DNA from: Bombardia bombarda
Taxonomy: Eukaryota > Ascomycota > Sordariomycetes > Sordariales > Lasiosphaeriaceae
Direction: 5' to 3'
DNA length: 64,000 bases
Assembly (NCBI GenBank): GCA_030512295.1
Contig: JAULSR010000005.1
Coordinates: 1,302,001-1,366,000, forward strand
Part shown: one piece after another, positions 46,005 to 56,397 of the stretch
Layout: the number at the start of each line of letters is the position of its first letter
How positions within the stretch are numbered: the stretch's first letter is position 1
Translations under genes and position numbers: made by a program
The notes under the pieces: generated by a model
The model's input: the letters and a program-made list of their open reading frames with translations, nothing else
What the model was told of the DNA's origin: nothing
Database searches by the model: none

Positions 46005-49000
46005 GCCGAATCATGGCAGCTCGCGCCCCTCTTGCTCCCCGCTTCAATTGCGATAAAATGGCCCGTAGGAGGGGACAGGGGCCAACGTATGTTGGGCGTT
46101 GGCCAAATTGCGCTTGCCTTTCGTGGTGAGCTTGCACAACCTGCTGAGCGCCATATGTTGGTTCGCTCAGTTGGGGGCGGACAGGAAAAGCGGGTTCAGG
46201 CACGAGAACGGCGCAGTGAACGGGCCCGAGGATAAGTCGAGGTATTCGTAGTCATGGGGCCGCTGGAGAATTTGCGACGGTGGACCTGGCTTGCAGTCAG
46301 TTTTACAAGGGACCCTTCCAGCCTAGGTGTGCTTGCTGATGCAATTCCAGATTCCAGATTTCAGATACTGTGTAGATGCCAGGCGCCGACTCACCGATGG
46401 ACATTGAGACACTAGGCCGGGGCAAAGTCGCCGGGTGTTAGTTGGGGATAAAACGCTCAACTGACCAACAAGACCCTACGCAAACCACAGTGCAGCAGCA
46501 GATCGCGGGCAGTGCTGGGTGCCAACTGCCCTAAGTACTAGGGAGCCTAGCTGGTTTAAGGTGCTGGAATTGTTCCTCCCATCGAAACTACATTGAAGCC
46601 CAAGGCGTCATAGGTATCCTCGTATGTATTTTGCGATCGCTTGGCAACACACAGGGCACTGAATGGACAGGGCCAAGGCTACACTCAGCAACCGACATAC
46701 TCGGTAATCTTCTAATAGCTAGACTCTGGTCAGGGTGATCAGAGCGATCAGAGTGCAGCGACAGGGAATTTGCCCGTGCTGCCCCGGCTCGACCTGGTGG
46801 TTCGGATACTTGAACCTCCATCCGCTATCCGTACAATACTGTGTAGGTAGTTTAATTATGGCCAACGCCTCCACAGCTGTTGGTGGTAAGGCTTTGGTAT
46901 CGCGAGAAACGGGGACGCAAGATTGACGTCGCCCAGCCTTGTTTCTGTGCATGAATTGGAAGGACCTACGGAGACACATCACGTTGACCACCCGGCTTTC
47001 CACCGTCAATCGATAGATAGCCTTCAGTCAAGCCGGTCAGAGAAAGGCGGGGTGAAGATGGGATGCCCCTAGCGGGAAAGGACCTGGGACCTAGGTCAGA
47101 TAGTGCATTGTGCGGCGGGAGCGACCGCCGGCCTTGCCCTGACCTGAAAGGAAAGTGGAGGAAAGGCCAGCACCTGATCCTGGCCATCCCTACCGCCTCA
47201 CGTGGAAAACCGACCTGAAATCCGCTCATCAACTCGTCCCGTCGTTTTGAATTGCGAGACAGATAACATGGCCGTCAGACTGAGGCCATCAGATTGAAGC
47301 TGTTATCTCAATTGTACATCGAAGGCTGATACCAGGTGTGCGGCTCTTGTGGGTCACTTGCTTCTTTATTTTTCGTCTGAAGACTGAAATAGAGGACGGG
47401 TATGCATCTCTGATGCCAACCGTACATACATGTCAGGGTAGTGTAGATGATGGCATCAGCGTCATAGCCACCCCGCGTCTCGAACTACAGCGTACAGCAG
47501 TACTTGTGTGATGTGAGTAATGATGGATGGTGGTGGTCATCACAAGGCAGCGAGCTGACAGTTCTTTGCATCACCCCACCGCGTATGTATGTACAGTTTG
47601 TTTCTCGCTCTTCGATTTGACGAACATGGATGCAAACACATTCATTTTGGGGGGTTTTTTTTTTACTTCCACCCGTAGGCCAGGTCCTTTTTTGGCTGAT
47701 TATTTCTCAGTCGCTCTTGCACACCCTCAAGATTGGCAACTGCCGCGCTTGTGCATGTGGATTACAGATGCCCAGGCGCGCTGGCCAACCAGAGTCGTCT
47801 ATTTTACGACACCAGCTCGGAAAAGGAAGCTTCGCCACACAGTCTATTGCGGCGTTGACCATCACTGCCTCGCCCGTGCTTGCCCAACGCGGATGTTTCG
47901 ACGCACGCACGCACACTCTACACTGAATGCAGTCCATGTGTGTGCTTTGCGACTCTACCGCGCATGTCCAGCCCATCCAGCCTCAAGGTCTCTGCATATT
48001 GCAGCACTCAGTTTCATTCTGTGCGCAGTTCCGTGTGCTATGCTGGGCAAGTTATGCAGCACATCTTCTCCCTCATGGCAAAGCTGTAACACAGTCCTAC
48101 CGTTTCAATTGTTCTGCTGCTGCAAAGATAAGGTACCAGGGGATTGATTCAAAGGTCCTACCTAAATGAGGAACCCTTTTGCGTATACACAGGGCCACGA
48201 ATAGCCCAATAAGCCCGCCCACTCTGGATCCTCCTCGATCGGCTCCTGCCAGGGGGGAAGTGACCGTTCGAATCCCTCGATGGCGTGCATCGGGGCTCAT
48301 CCTTACGTTCGTACCTGAAGCGCACCGCGCTAGCCTTCAGCCAGGTCCAAGGCCCATACAGAAGACCCATACAGACATCAGCGCACAGGATCTATCTATG
48401 GAGTATCCATGTTTTCAAGCTCGAGCTGGCTGTTCTCAGTCCCGATGCCGAAAGACAACGCCTCCAGATGACAATCAATTGTTATTGTCAGGTGATGATT
48501 TCTCATCGAACCAACGGACCTCACCTCACTCATAAGCAAGCAACGGCAGTGAACCGAACTCTTGGCTTATGAAGTTGGCACTCAGGAAAGAGAGCTGTCT
48601 GCCAGTCTGTTTTATTCGTTAAATTCTGCTCGGACCCGAAAACTGGGCAACCGTCACGTTACCCCGGAATTATTGCTTCAGAGAAAGTGGTTCGTCTTTT
48701 TGAGTTCTGACTTGAATCCTTTATCCAACAGGCACCTGAACGGCGAGGTTGTTTCAAACACATACATATTAACTCGCCGTCGCCGACATTCCTCCGCTCT
48801 AAAATGGCCAGCCTAGCCCAGCCTGACTGACCAACTCACTCCCGCAGATGGAGGTGGTACCTGCTGGTTATGGTTAACCGGCATCTGCAAGTGCAATCCT
48901 CTTTGGGGGTCTGATGCCGCCTGTGCATACCTACTGCCAATCCAAGGGGTTCTGCTCTTTAACTGTCCAACTACTACTTGGGCAGCTCAAGCTCCAGTCT

Positions 49001-49459
49001 TTCAACCTTCCGTAACCACCAAGGTACACAGTCTAAAAGACAGAATGACCCATCCACGCTTGCTAGTAGCTGCAGGCCCACACTCCTCGCCGCTCAGTTG
49101 GGTGCTTTGGTGTGCTTCCCTTCCTTCCTATCAGGAACGAGTCCATTGTCCTGGATATACTCAAAGTTCCCCTTCACCTTTCCTTCACCTCTTCACCTTC
49201 CCCACCCCACGCCGCGCCTGGAAAGTTCCAACAGCCCAGGATACCTAAGCCAAGGTAGGCAGGTATCGAGGCAAGGCAAGGCACGGAGGAAAATGCAGTT
49301 GCAGAGCTCCCGTATGTCAGCAGCAATCATATGCCGTTGCCCGCCGCGGCTGCTGCTATCCCCCGCCGCCTCCCGCAACAGCAACAGCAACATAACGGCC
49401 TTGCTGCTGACGGCGACAAAGTTTCTATGTATAGCGACAACCGGCCGGGAAACACACCC

Positions 49460-49484
49460 GGGGGGGGGGGGGGGGGGGGGGGGG
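49460..49484. repeat. G25 homopolymer
   Basis: Twenty-five consecutive G residues in intergenic DNA; the exact length is uncertain because such runs are error-prone in sequencing. Confidence 0.85.
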
Positions 49485-51855
49485 TGGGATCCCCCGGACG
49501 CCGCGCCGCGAGACACACGTGCCATAATCTCCGTTTCGTTGAAGTTGAAACCAACTTCCCTCCCGAGGCGAGGCCTACTCATGGGTTGAGTTGGCCCGAG
49601 TTGCTTGTTTGGTGAGTTGCTGGCTGGCTTGAAATACACGCCCGCTCCCAGGGCCGTGCTGATCTTGTGTGTCTATGACACTGTCTGCTGCTGCTGCTTG
49701 AGCATCGTTGGCGGCCGCTGCGGTATCGTTTGTTGCTGCACCAAAATGGTGTCGATGAAAGCCTCGCTGGATGGTCGCCTTCATCTGCATTCTCTTTCTG
49801 CTGTCGGCTCTGAGGTTGACTGACTGGCTGATCGACAGACGGGTTGAATAGCTATTACCCTTTAGTCGTTTCAAAGGACCTCATTTGCCTTTCGTATCCG
49901 GCTTGTCGTGGTCGTCTTGAGAAACGACGAGGCCGCATGTGTCGGCACGTGAACATATCTCCTCTCAACAGGGGCTGGTTGGGTTGGCGGCTTATTGTCG
50001 TCTTCTTGTGGTCGCCACCAGCGTGACACTGTCTTGGAGACTGAGGATTTGATCAAGCCAAGTGGCGGGCAACTCAGGTTCCCCTGTTCTCTGTTGCCCG
50101 CCTCATTTCGTTCGAGATCGCGGCGGTTGTCCCACGGCATCTTTTGCTGCTGGTTGTGGTTTTGTGTTGTGAAGACGACTGGAGAGGGATGGTATAATGC
50201 TGATGGCGGTAGGAAGTAATGCAGGACTGGTGAACACTATCGAGAAACTTGATGGCGATGACAATCGGTAAGAAAGATCGGTTGTTGATATGTCTGCTTT
50301 CAGGAAGGAAGCAGTTTTGGTTATACTTTATGCTTTCCTCAGGGACAATAATGAAGAAGAAGAAGGATGAAAACATTCGACACAGCTTGAAGCTGGCTAG
50401 GTAGGAGGCCGTTCTTCATATGAGGACAGCCAGCGCCGCGCTCTCATCATTCCAAGCTAGACCTTTGAACGACTTCAAGACAAACACACGGAATCGCCGG
50501 TCTCCACACCATCATCAGGTCCAGTATCACCTACTAAAGCTACAGCTCTCCCTTGACGTACGATTGGAGCGTGGCGAGCGACCACGGAAGAACCAGGCAA
50601 ACCCAATCCGGTTCTCCCGCCTAGCTGCTGCAACATGGAAGAGCCCTGCGAGGATCTCCATTCTCCGTGCGTGGCAGCGCGTGCGTGGTCCCGGTGCGTT
50701 GGGTCAGCTGCGTGTCCGACAGACAGATTGGCCCAAGGGCATGGGGGGTGGCGGTGGGTCGGCCCAGACTCTTGTTCTCCATTCTTTTTCTCCTTTTTGT
50801 TGTTTGCTGTCTGGGACTGGATGGGACTGGATGGCGCCACAAAGGGATGAATGTTGGCCAGCCCAGATAGCGGGGGGTAAGGAAAAAGGGAGCGATACCA
50901 AGAAGAGGGATGACATTTCAACGCTAGACTTAGTGTCTTCAGCTGATGGAATCATGGGGGATGAGTGGGACTAACAACACGTCGTGATTGCTCTATGGAA
51001 TTTTGTGGCGTTCTGGCTCGGCCATGTTGGAACTTTTTCCAAGTTTCCGGACCCCATATCACAAGACCGCGTGAGAGCCGCATTTTTTTTGTTTGATTTT
51101 GCCCCCCTTATCTCATATGTGCCTGGGCACGTGTGCGTATGGGCGGGGGACGAAGCAGTTTTGCCTGCTTGTTCGAGAACATTGCAATAAAGAGCCTGGG
51201 TCTGTAATTGCTTTCTAGTTCCTAAGACTGGCCGGCATATACACTAGTAATCACAGAGACACTCCCGCCTAGGGTACTGGACTAAAATCTCGGACCGCCA
51301 ACCTACCGAGTTCTTTATTCACTAGTGCGGAAAGCGCGGTAGCACTCGGTAGTGTGATTCATGTCAATACTCGATAGTTCCGCGGTGCTCGCTTAGCATA
51401 TTGGCTACTCTACAGTCGCGGCGCCTAAGGGTAGATGGATATCTTTGCGCACCGAGATTTGATCATGGTTCATGGATGGGTTCAAGGGATCGGCTCCTCC
51501 TATGCCTTTATAACAGTGTAATATGATCTCTCGAACCAGACATGCGACGCTTTCATATGTTCCAGCATAAGAGCTATCTGTTTAGAGAACCTTATGTTCA
51601 AAGGATCATCGACGATGATGCCAGAGCTATTGTCATCTCGCGTTGTGAATACATATTACCTGGGAATAGATGAATTGTAGAAACCCAGACTGGACTTTAG
51701 ATACGTCAGCAGCTCATACACTCCACCGTGTAGTTGATCCCTTCGTCATCCTAGTGTTTCATGTATATATACCCGTTTGAGGTTTGTCTTCTACTGTGGA
51801 AGGACTTGGCCAGCTTGGTATGGGCTCCGTGAGGATCCCAACAACCCATCTCGGA

Positions 51856-53009
51856 TTAACCCTCCACTTGCATATTCTCATCCTCGCCCTCCCCCTCCTC
51901 GCCCTCCCCCTCCTCGCCCTCGCCCTCGCCCTCACCCTCGCCCTCGCCCTCCCCATCCTCATCCTCTTCATCATCCTCATTCACAGCATACGGAATAAAC
52001 CTAAAGTCCAAGAAACTCGGCGACGCCCCCTCCACCTCAACCATAAACTGCATATTCAGCACCCCCTGCCCGTCCCCCCTCAAACTGACCTTGCTCGCGA
52101 TCCGCATCGCCTCCGTCGCCGACTTGATCATGTCAAACTTGAACGTCTGCACCCAGCGCTTGCGCACCGAAAACGTCTCGAGCAGATCGCGGCCCTTGGC
52201 AAAGTCCACGCTGGACGAGCCCATGACGCCCGTGCTCGACAGACGCAGGTAGGGCTCCCGCCGCGACGCAATAATCGTCAGCTTGTCCGGCGACGTGGGC
52301 GCGATCTCGGCCAGCGTGTCCTGCAGCCAGCGGGCCTGCGTGATGATCTTGAAGGAGAGGTCGTTGGCGTCAAAGGGGATCTCCTCGGGCGCCTCGGGCA
52401 GGTAGGTGGTGAGGTTGCACGTGGTGGTCACGCCGGCCTCCTCGAGGACGATGCTGAACGGGCCGCCCTCCTGGGCGTACGAGAGGGAGCAGGTGCCTGA
52501 CATGCCGAGGATGTGGTTGCTGAAGGCGTCGGAGCGGTAGTTTCGCAGGTTGCTGCGGTAGGGGTCGACGTCGGCTTTGGCTTGGCGGGCCGCGGCGTCG
52601 GTGGCGCCGAAGATTTGGAGGGTCTCGAGGAAGGCTGGGAGGGAGATTTGGAAGCTTGGCCTGGGGCTTTCTTCGTCGTCGTCGTCGTCGTGGTCGGCGG
52701 CGGCTTGGTTGTCTACTTCTGGGAGGTTGGTTGTGTAGCTTGTGAAGAGGTCTTTGCTCCAGTGTGTCACGCCTGTATGAGTTGCAGATATATCAACATC
52801 TGCGGCAAAGATAGATAGCTGCCCATACAAAAACGCCTACCTTGCATTACACGGGCATGATCGGCCGAGAATCTAAGGCCGTTTTCGGTAATGTCGACGT
52901 GTACCTTGTTTGTAAAGTTGATAGATCTGAGGAGCTGGTATAACGGTCGGGTGGAGTTGGCGACCGCTCGAAAGAGCGGAGGGCTAGGAACGGAGCTGGA
53001 AGCTTCCAT
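51856..53009 (-). CDS. RAD1: DNA-damage checkpoint clamp subunit Rad1
   Basis: CDS complement(join(51856..52772,52841..53009)), 361 aa. Rad1 (Rad17 in budding yeast) forms the PCNA-like 9-1-1 ring with Rad9 and Hus1, loaded at damaged DNA to activate the ATR/Mec1 kinase. Family-like segments: DITENGLRFSADHARVMQG, SLPAFLETLQIFGA, FSIVLEEAGVTTTCNLTTY, REPYLRLSSTGVMGSSSVDF and KVSLRGDGQGVLNMQFMVE, with the two PCNA-type domains in order. The 68-bp intron splits the Gly after MQ. An acidic insert lies near residues 80-87, and the tail from about 321 is Asp/Glu/Gly repeats (EG dipeptides) ending MQVEG. The OST5 stop lies only 181 bp upstream on the same strand. The first ATG in frame (53009) was chosen as start. 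Confidence 0.92.
51882..51960 (-). repeat. Glu-Gly coding repeat in RAD1
   Basis: Imperfect CTCGCC/CTCCCC hexamers on the plus strand code the acidic EG-rich Rad1 tail. Confidence 0.85.
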
Positions 53010-53190
53010 TGTTTCGTGTCTTGGGGTGATAGTCGGGTGATGTGTCAAGTGTGGTCTTGAGGCCAGTGTATGCTCAAGGCTGGGAGAAATCGACTTGTTG
53101 CTTTTTTGCTTGTAGAGAAATGTGCTATGGTACAGATTCGGGTCGATATGCGACGAGGACTCTCTTTCTCAGGGTATCTTTTTTGCTTCT

Positions 53191-53575
53191 CTAAACGTAG
53201 ACTCCGACTGCACAGAACATGTATACCACGCCAATCCTGTTGCAGTTCGCCTTGGTTAGAAGAATAGACGGCGATGGGGGGGGAAGGCGACGGAAGGATG
53301 GGGTTTTGGTAGACGTACGCAAGTGCCACGGAAGCCGGAAGTCCAAGAACAGGCAGGCTCACAATTGATCGGTCTGGGATCTGGTTAGCACGGGAAAAGT
53401 TTTGAATTGTGGCGGCGAGATGACGATAAAACATACTGAGAGCAAAGGCGCCGGTCAAGGCGATGCCCAGAACCGTGAGAAAGAAGCCAACCAGGAACTG
53501 GCTGTTCTTTCCAACGGTGGGGACAAATGGGCTGCCGGACGCGGCTTGCCAGACCTCATGTAGTGATGAATCCAT
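53191..53575 (-). CDS. OST5: Oligosaccharyltransferase subunit Ost5
   Basis: CDS complement(join(53191..53236,53319..53373,53437..53575)), 79 aa. Ost5 (TMEM258 in animals) is a small ER membrane subunit of the complex that N-glycosylates proteins. Two transmembrane segments (about 24-46 and 48-76) and a C-terminus ending GVYV, as in yeast Ost5 (FGVYV), support the call; the length (79 versus about 86) fits. Because the gene is split into exons of 139, 55 and 46 nt it is easily missed. The second exon's acceptor was decided by frame: of two AGs, only the later one (53374) gives ALNRSIVSLPVLGLPASV. It is divergent from GCN5 (509 bp between starts). Confidence 0.88.
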
Positions 53576-54084
53576 GTGCTTGATGCGTATTTCACTCAGT
53601 CAGAGATGCTATTATGGGCTCAGGGCTTCGAGGCTGTCAAGCTGTCGTGGGGGGCAAGATGATAATTGGAGTTGCTTGTCCAGAGTTAGACAACTGCCAG
53701 TGCTGTAATTCAAGCGATCGATCGGTAGGACAGCTTCGCGCTTCAATTGGAAACTGGCAAAGTTGGAAACGACGTGTTCGTAGCTAAAAGAGGACTAGCG
53801 TGGTGGTACGTACCTGATTCACCTCGCCCACACTCAAAGGCGCCACGGGGCATCCCTGCCTATCAGCCCTGCAGTCGCGGCGGTAGCGCGATAATCTAGC
53901 CCCACCTTTTGGTCTATCCGCATCGCATTCACGGCGCATCGCCAGTCGCGACCAAACGTTAATCATCGCAATCTGCGCCCAGCAGTCCACTGGCCAGTCC
54001 ACTACGTACGAGGCTACTTTCCATGAGCGCCCGCCGTGGAGCTTTATCAATCGCCATTGTGGTGCCGCTGGGTTTCAACATAAC
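53576..54084. promoter_or_regulatory. Divergent promoter, OST5 and GCN5
   Basis: 509 bp between divergent start codons with no credible gene, so it must contain both promoters. No TATA box is obvious. Confidence 0.6.
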
Positions 54085-55499
54085 ATGAAGGACGAAAGTG
54101 AGTAACCCTCGTTGCGACCGGTTGTCAGTCATGCATGGTTCCGTTTCTTTGACGCTGACGGCGGCCACTGTGCGTCGCAACTCCCAGATGCGAAGCGCAA
54201 GGCGACGGATGATCCGTCATCCCCCGCGGCGACCAAGCGCGTCAAGCACAACGAGTCGGCCGAGCCAGACAGCAGCAACGACAACGATAAGAAGCCCCTC
54301 ATAGTTCCAGCAATTCCCTTTCCCGAAAAGGTACAGCCATCGATCGTCTTCTATCCCTTCTCTGCTGCCCCCCCCCCCCCCCCCGTCACCCCCAGCAGTC
54401 CAATTTGAACTATTGCTAACCCACACACTCTCTTTCGCAACCACTACAGCCGGCCGTTATAGAAGAGCGCAATGGCGAGATCGAGTTCAGGGTTGTCAAC
54501 AACGACAACGAGCGCGAGAGCCTCATCATCCTCACCGGCCTCAAGTGCATCTTCCAGAAACAGCTCCCAAAGATGCCCAAGGACTACATCGCCCGCCTAG
54601 TCTACGACCGCACCCACCTCTCCATCGCCATAGTCAAGAAGCCCCTCGAAGTAGTCGGCGGCATCACCTACCGCCCCTTCAAAGGCCGCCAGTTCGCCGA
54701 GATCGTTTTCTGCGCCATCTCCTCGGACCAGCAAGTCAAGGGCTACGGCGCCCACCTCATGTCCCACCTCAAAGACTACGTCAAGGCCACCTCGGACGTT
54801 ATGCACTTCCTAACCTACGCCGATAACTACGCGACCGGTTACTTCCAAAAACAAGGCTTCACCAAGGAAATCACCCTGCCCCGCTCCGTCTGGATGGGCT
54901 ACATCAAAGACTACGAGGGCGGCACCATCATGCAGTGCAGCATGCTCCCGCGCATCCGCTACCTCGAGATGGGCCGCAAGCTCCTGAAGCAAAAAGAGTG
55001 CGTCCAGGCCAAGATCCGCGCCTTCAGCAAGTCCTACATCGTCCACCAACCCCCCAAGCAGTGGCAAAAGAACGGCGTCTCGCCCATCGACCCCCTGTCC
55101 ATCGAGGCCATCCGCGCCACGGGCTGGAGCCCCGACATGGACGAGCTCGCCCGCCTGCCCCGCCACGGACCAAACTACAACCAGCTGCTCCACCTGCTCA
55201 ACGACGTCCAGAACCACGCCAGCAGCTGGCCCTTCCTCGTGCCCGTCAACAAGGACGAGGTCGCCGACTACTACGAGGTCATCAAGGAGCCCATGGACCT
55301 TAGCACGATGGAGAGCAAGCTCGAGGCCGATCAGTACGCCACCCCCGAAGACTTTATCCACGACGCCAAGCTCGTCTTTGACAATTGCCGCAAGTACAAC
55401 AACGAGACGACGTCGTATGCCAAGATGGCGACCAGGTTGGAGAAGTTTATGTGGCAGCAGATCAGGGCGATTCCCGAGTGGTCACATCTCGAGCCTTAG
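54085..55499 (+). CDS. GCN5: Histone acetyltransferase Gcn5
   Basis: CDS join(54085..54097,54188..54330,54450..55499), 401 aa. Gcn5 is the catalytic subunit of SAGA/ADA and acetylates histone H3 (mainly Lys14, Lys9). The first exon has only 13 nt (MKDE); the N-terminus is basic (KRKATDD...TKRVKH). The GNAT domain spans about 58-225, with catalytic Glu136 in FAEIVFCAIS and the acetyl-CoA loop QVKGYG (147-152). The bromodomain is at about 285-395 (WPFLVPVNKDEVADYYEVIKEPMDL, DNCRKYN). Intron 2 contains a C17 run. The length matches fungal Gcn5. The frame stays open for 98 codons beyond the TAG, described separately. Confidence 0.96.
54368..54384. repeat. C17 homopolymer in GCN5 intron 2
   Basis: Seventeen consecutive C residues between donor (54331) and acceptor (54449). 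Confidence 0.9.
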
Positions 55500-55796
55500 G
55501 GAGGCTCTACTCGTCGAAAATCTTCTGGCCATGGTGGTGGTAGTCGCGGCGGTAGCGGACGTGGTAGTAGGCGGGGTAGTGGACGGGGCGGTGGACGTAC
55601 ATCTAATGGTGGTGGACGCGGTCTTCCTCTGCCCCTGCCGCCGCCGACGCCGCTGCAGCAGCAGCAACCACATGGCAACGATAGGCTGACGAGCCAACAA
55701 GATGGAGGATACGGAGGAGGACGACACGGAGAAGATATGCATGGTTTGAGTGTGCATGATTGCATTGAGTATAGCGCTGGGGACTCGGAGTATTAA
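55500..55796 (+). other. In-frame open extension behind the GCN5 stop
   Basis: Directly after the GCN5 TAG the same frame continues for 98 sense codons to a TAA at 55794-55796. The first about 43 codons encode Gly/Arg/Ser with RGG- and GRG-type repeats. A Leu/Pro run, four Gln and a Gly-rich then acidic end (SAGDSEY) follow. It has no ATG near its start, so as a separate gene it is unlikely. It could be a readthrough C-terminus, a tail restored by alternative splicing or in another allele, or chance openness of a GC-rich 3' UTR. Confidence 0.35.
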
Positions 55797-56397
55797 AGGA
55801 GTCAGTTGGTTGCTTTATTTGGCGGCGTTGGAATGACACTACGTGCTGCGGAACATGTGGGCGTGGGACGTTTGTTTGTTTGAATGGCGCTGAAGGCTAG
55901 TCCACGTTCACTAACTATATATCACATCGGTAGATGTGACCCAGGATGGGTGGAATACTTTTCCTTTTTCTTGTCTTTTCGGACGAGGCGTTTAAGGGGG
56001 TGAGTCTGTAAGAGCGTATAGTGTCTGTTGCTCATTGAGCCTACATACATATATCATAGTGTGGGTGGCCTGTCCTTGCTTACTTAGTCCTCAGGGATAA
56101 TAAAGAAGAAGAGTGCTTTTTAGTCACTGGTAGCCTTTTCATGATGATGCCTATATACGACGTATCATATACATCCAGCTCAGCCACGAGGCCCTAGGTA
56201 GTATTAACAACCAGTCTGAGTATAGTGTAGTAAGTAAGAAGAAAAAAGGTAAAGAAAACATCCGAGATATCATGTTATCGCGCCTAGAACACCCCCACCG
56301 GGTTTTCTTTTCTTTTTGAGAGAAACACAAACAAAAAAAAAAGAAAACCACAAAAGTCTCTATAAAACACCGAAAAACATTACCCGATCACTGGCTT
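55797..56397. other. Convergent 3' flanks, GCN5 and trehalase
   Basis: About 600 bp of A/T-richer UTR sequence (for example near 56090-56110 and 56330). No gene seen. Confidence 0.5.

Larger units (their letters stand above)
44334..51855. other. 7.5-kb gene-free interval
   Basis: It starts at the 874-aa gene's start codon and ends at the RAD1 stop. Open frames up to 206 codons (47527-48147) are Cys/His/Ala-rich without domain character and without partner exons. Contains a CAGCGG hexamer array (45382-45415), (GT)12 (45980-46004), CAG/CTG-type runs near 45648-45672 and 49374-49392, and a G25 run (49460-49484). No mobile element recognised. It may hold lncRNAs or a long promoter. Confidence 0.45.

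Noticed and set aside
47527..48147. 206-codon frame in the 7.5-kb interval
   Set aside because: No hydrophobic core pattern, domain or repeat; Cys/His/Ala scatter typical of non-coding DNA.
48262..48280. B-box-like GTTCGAATCCC suggesting another tRNA
   Set aside because: The bases flanking the loop do not form a T-stem, and no acceptor or anticodon stems can be drawn around it.
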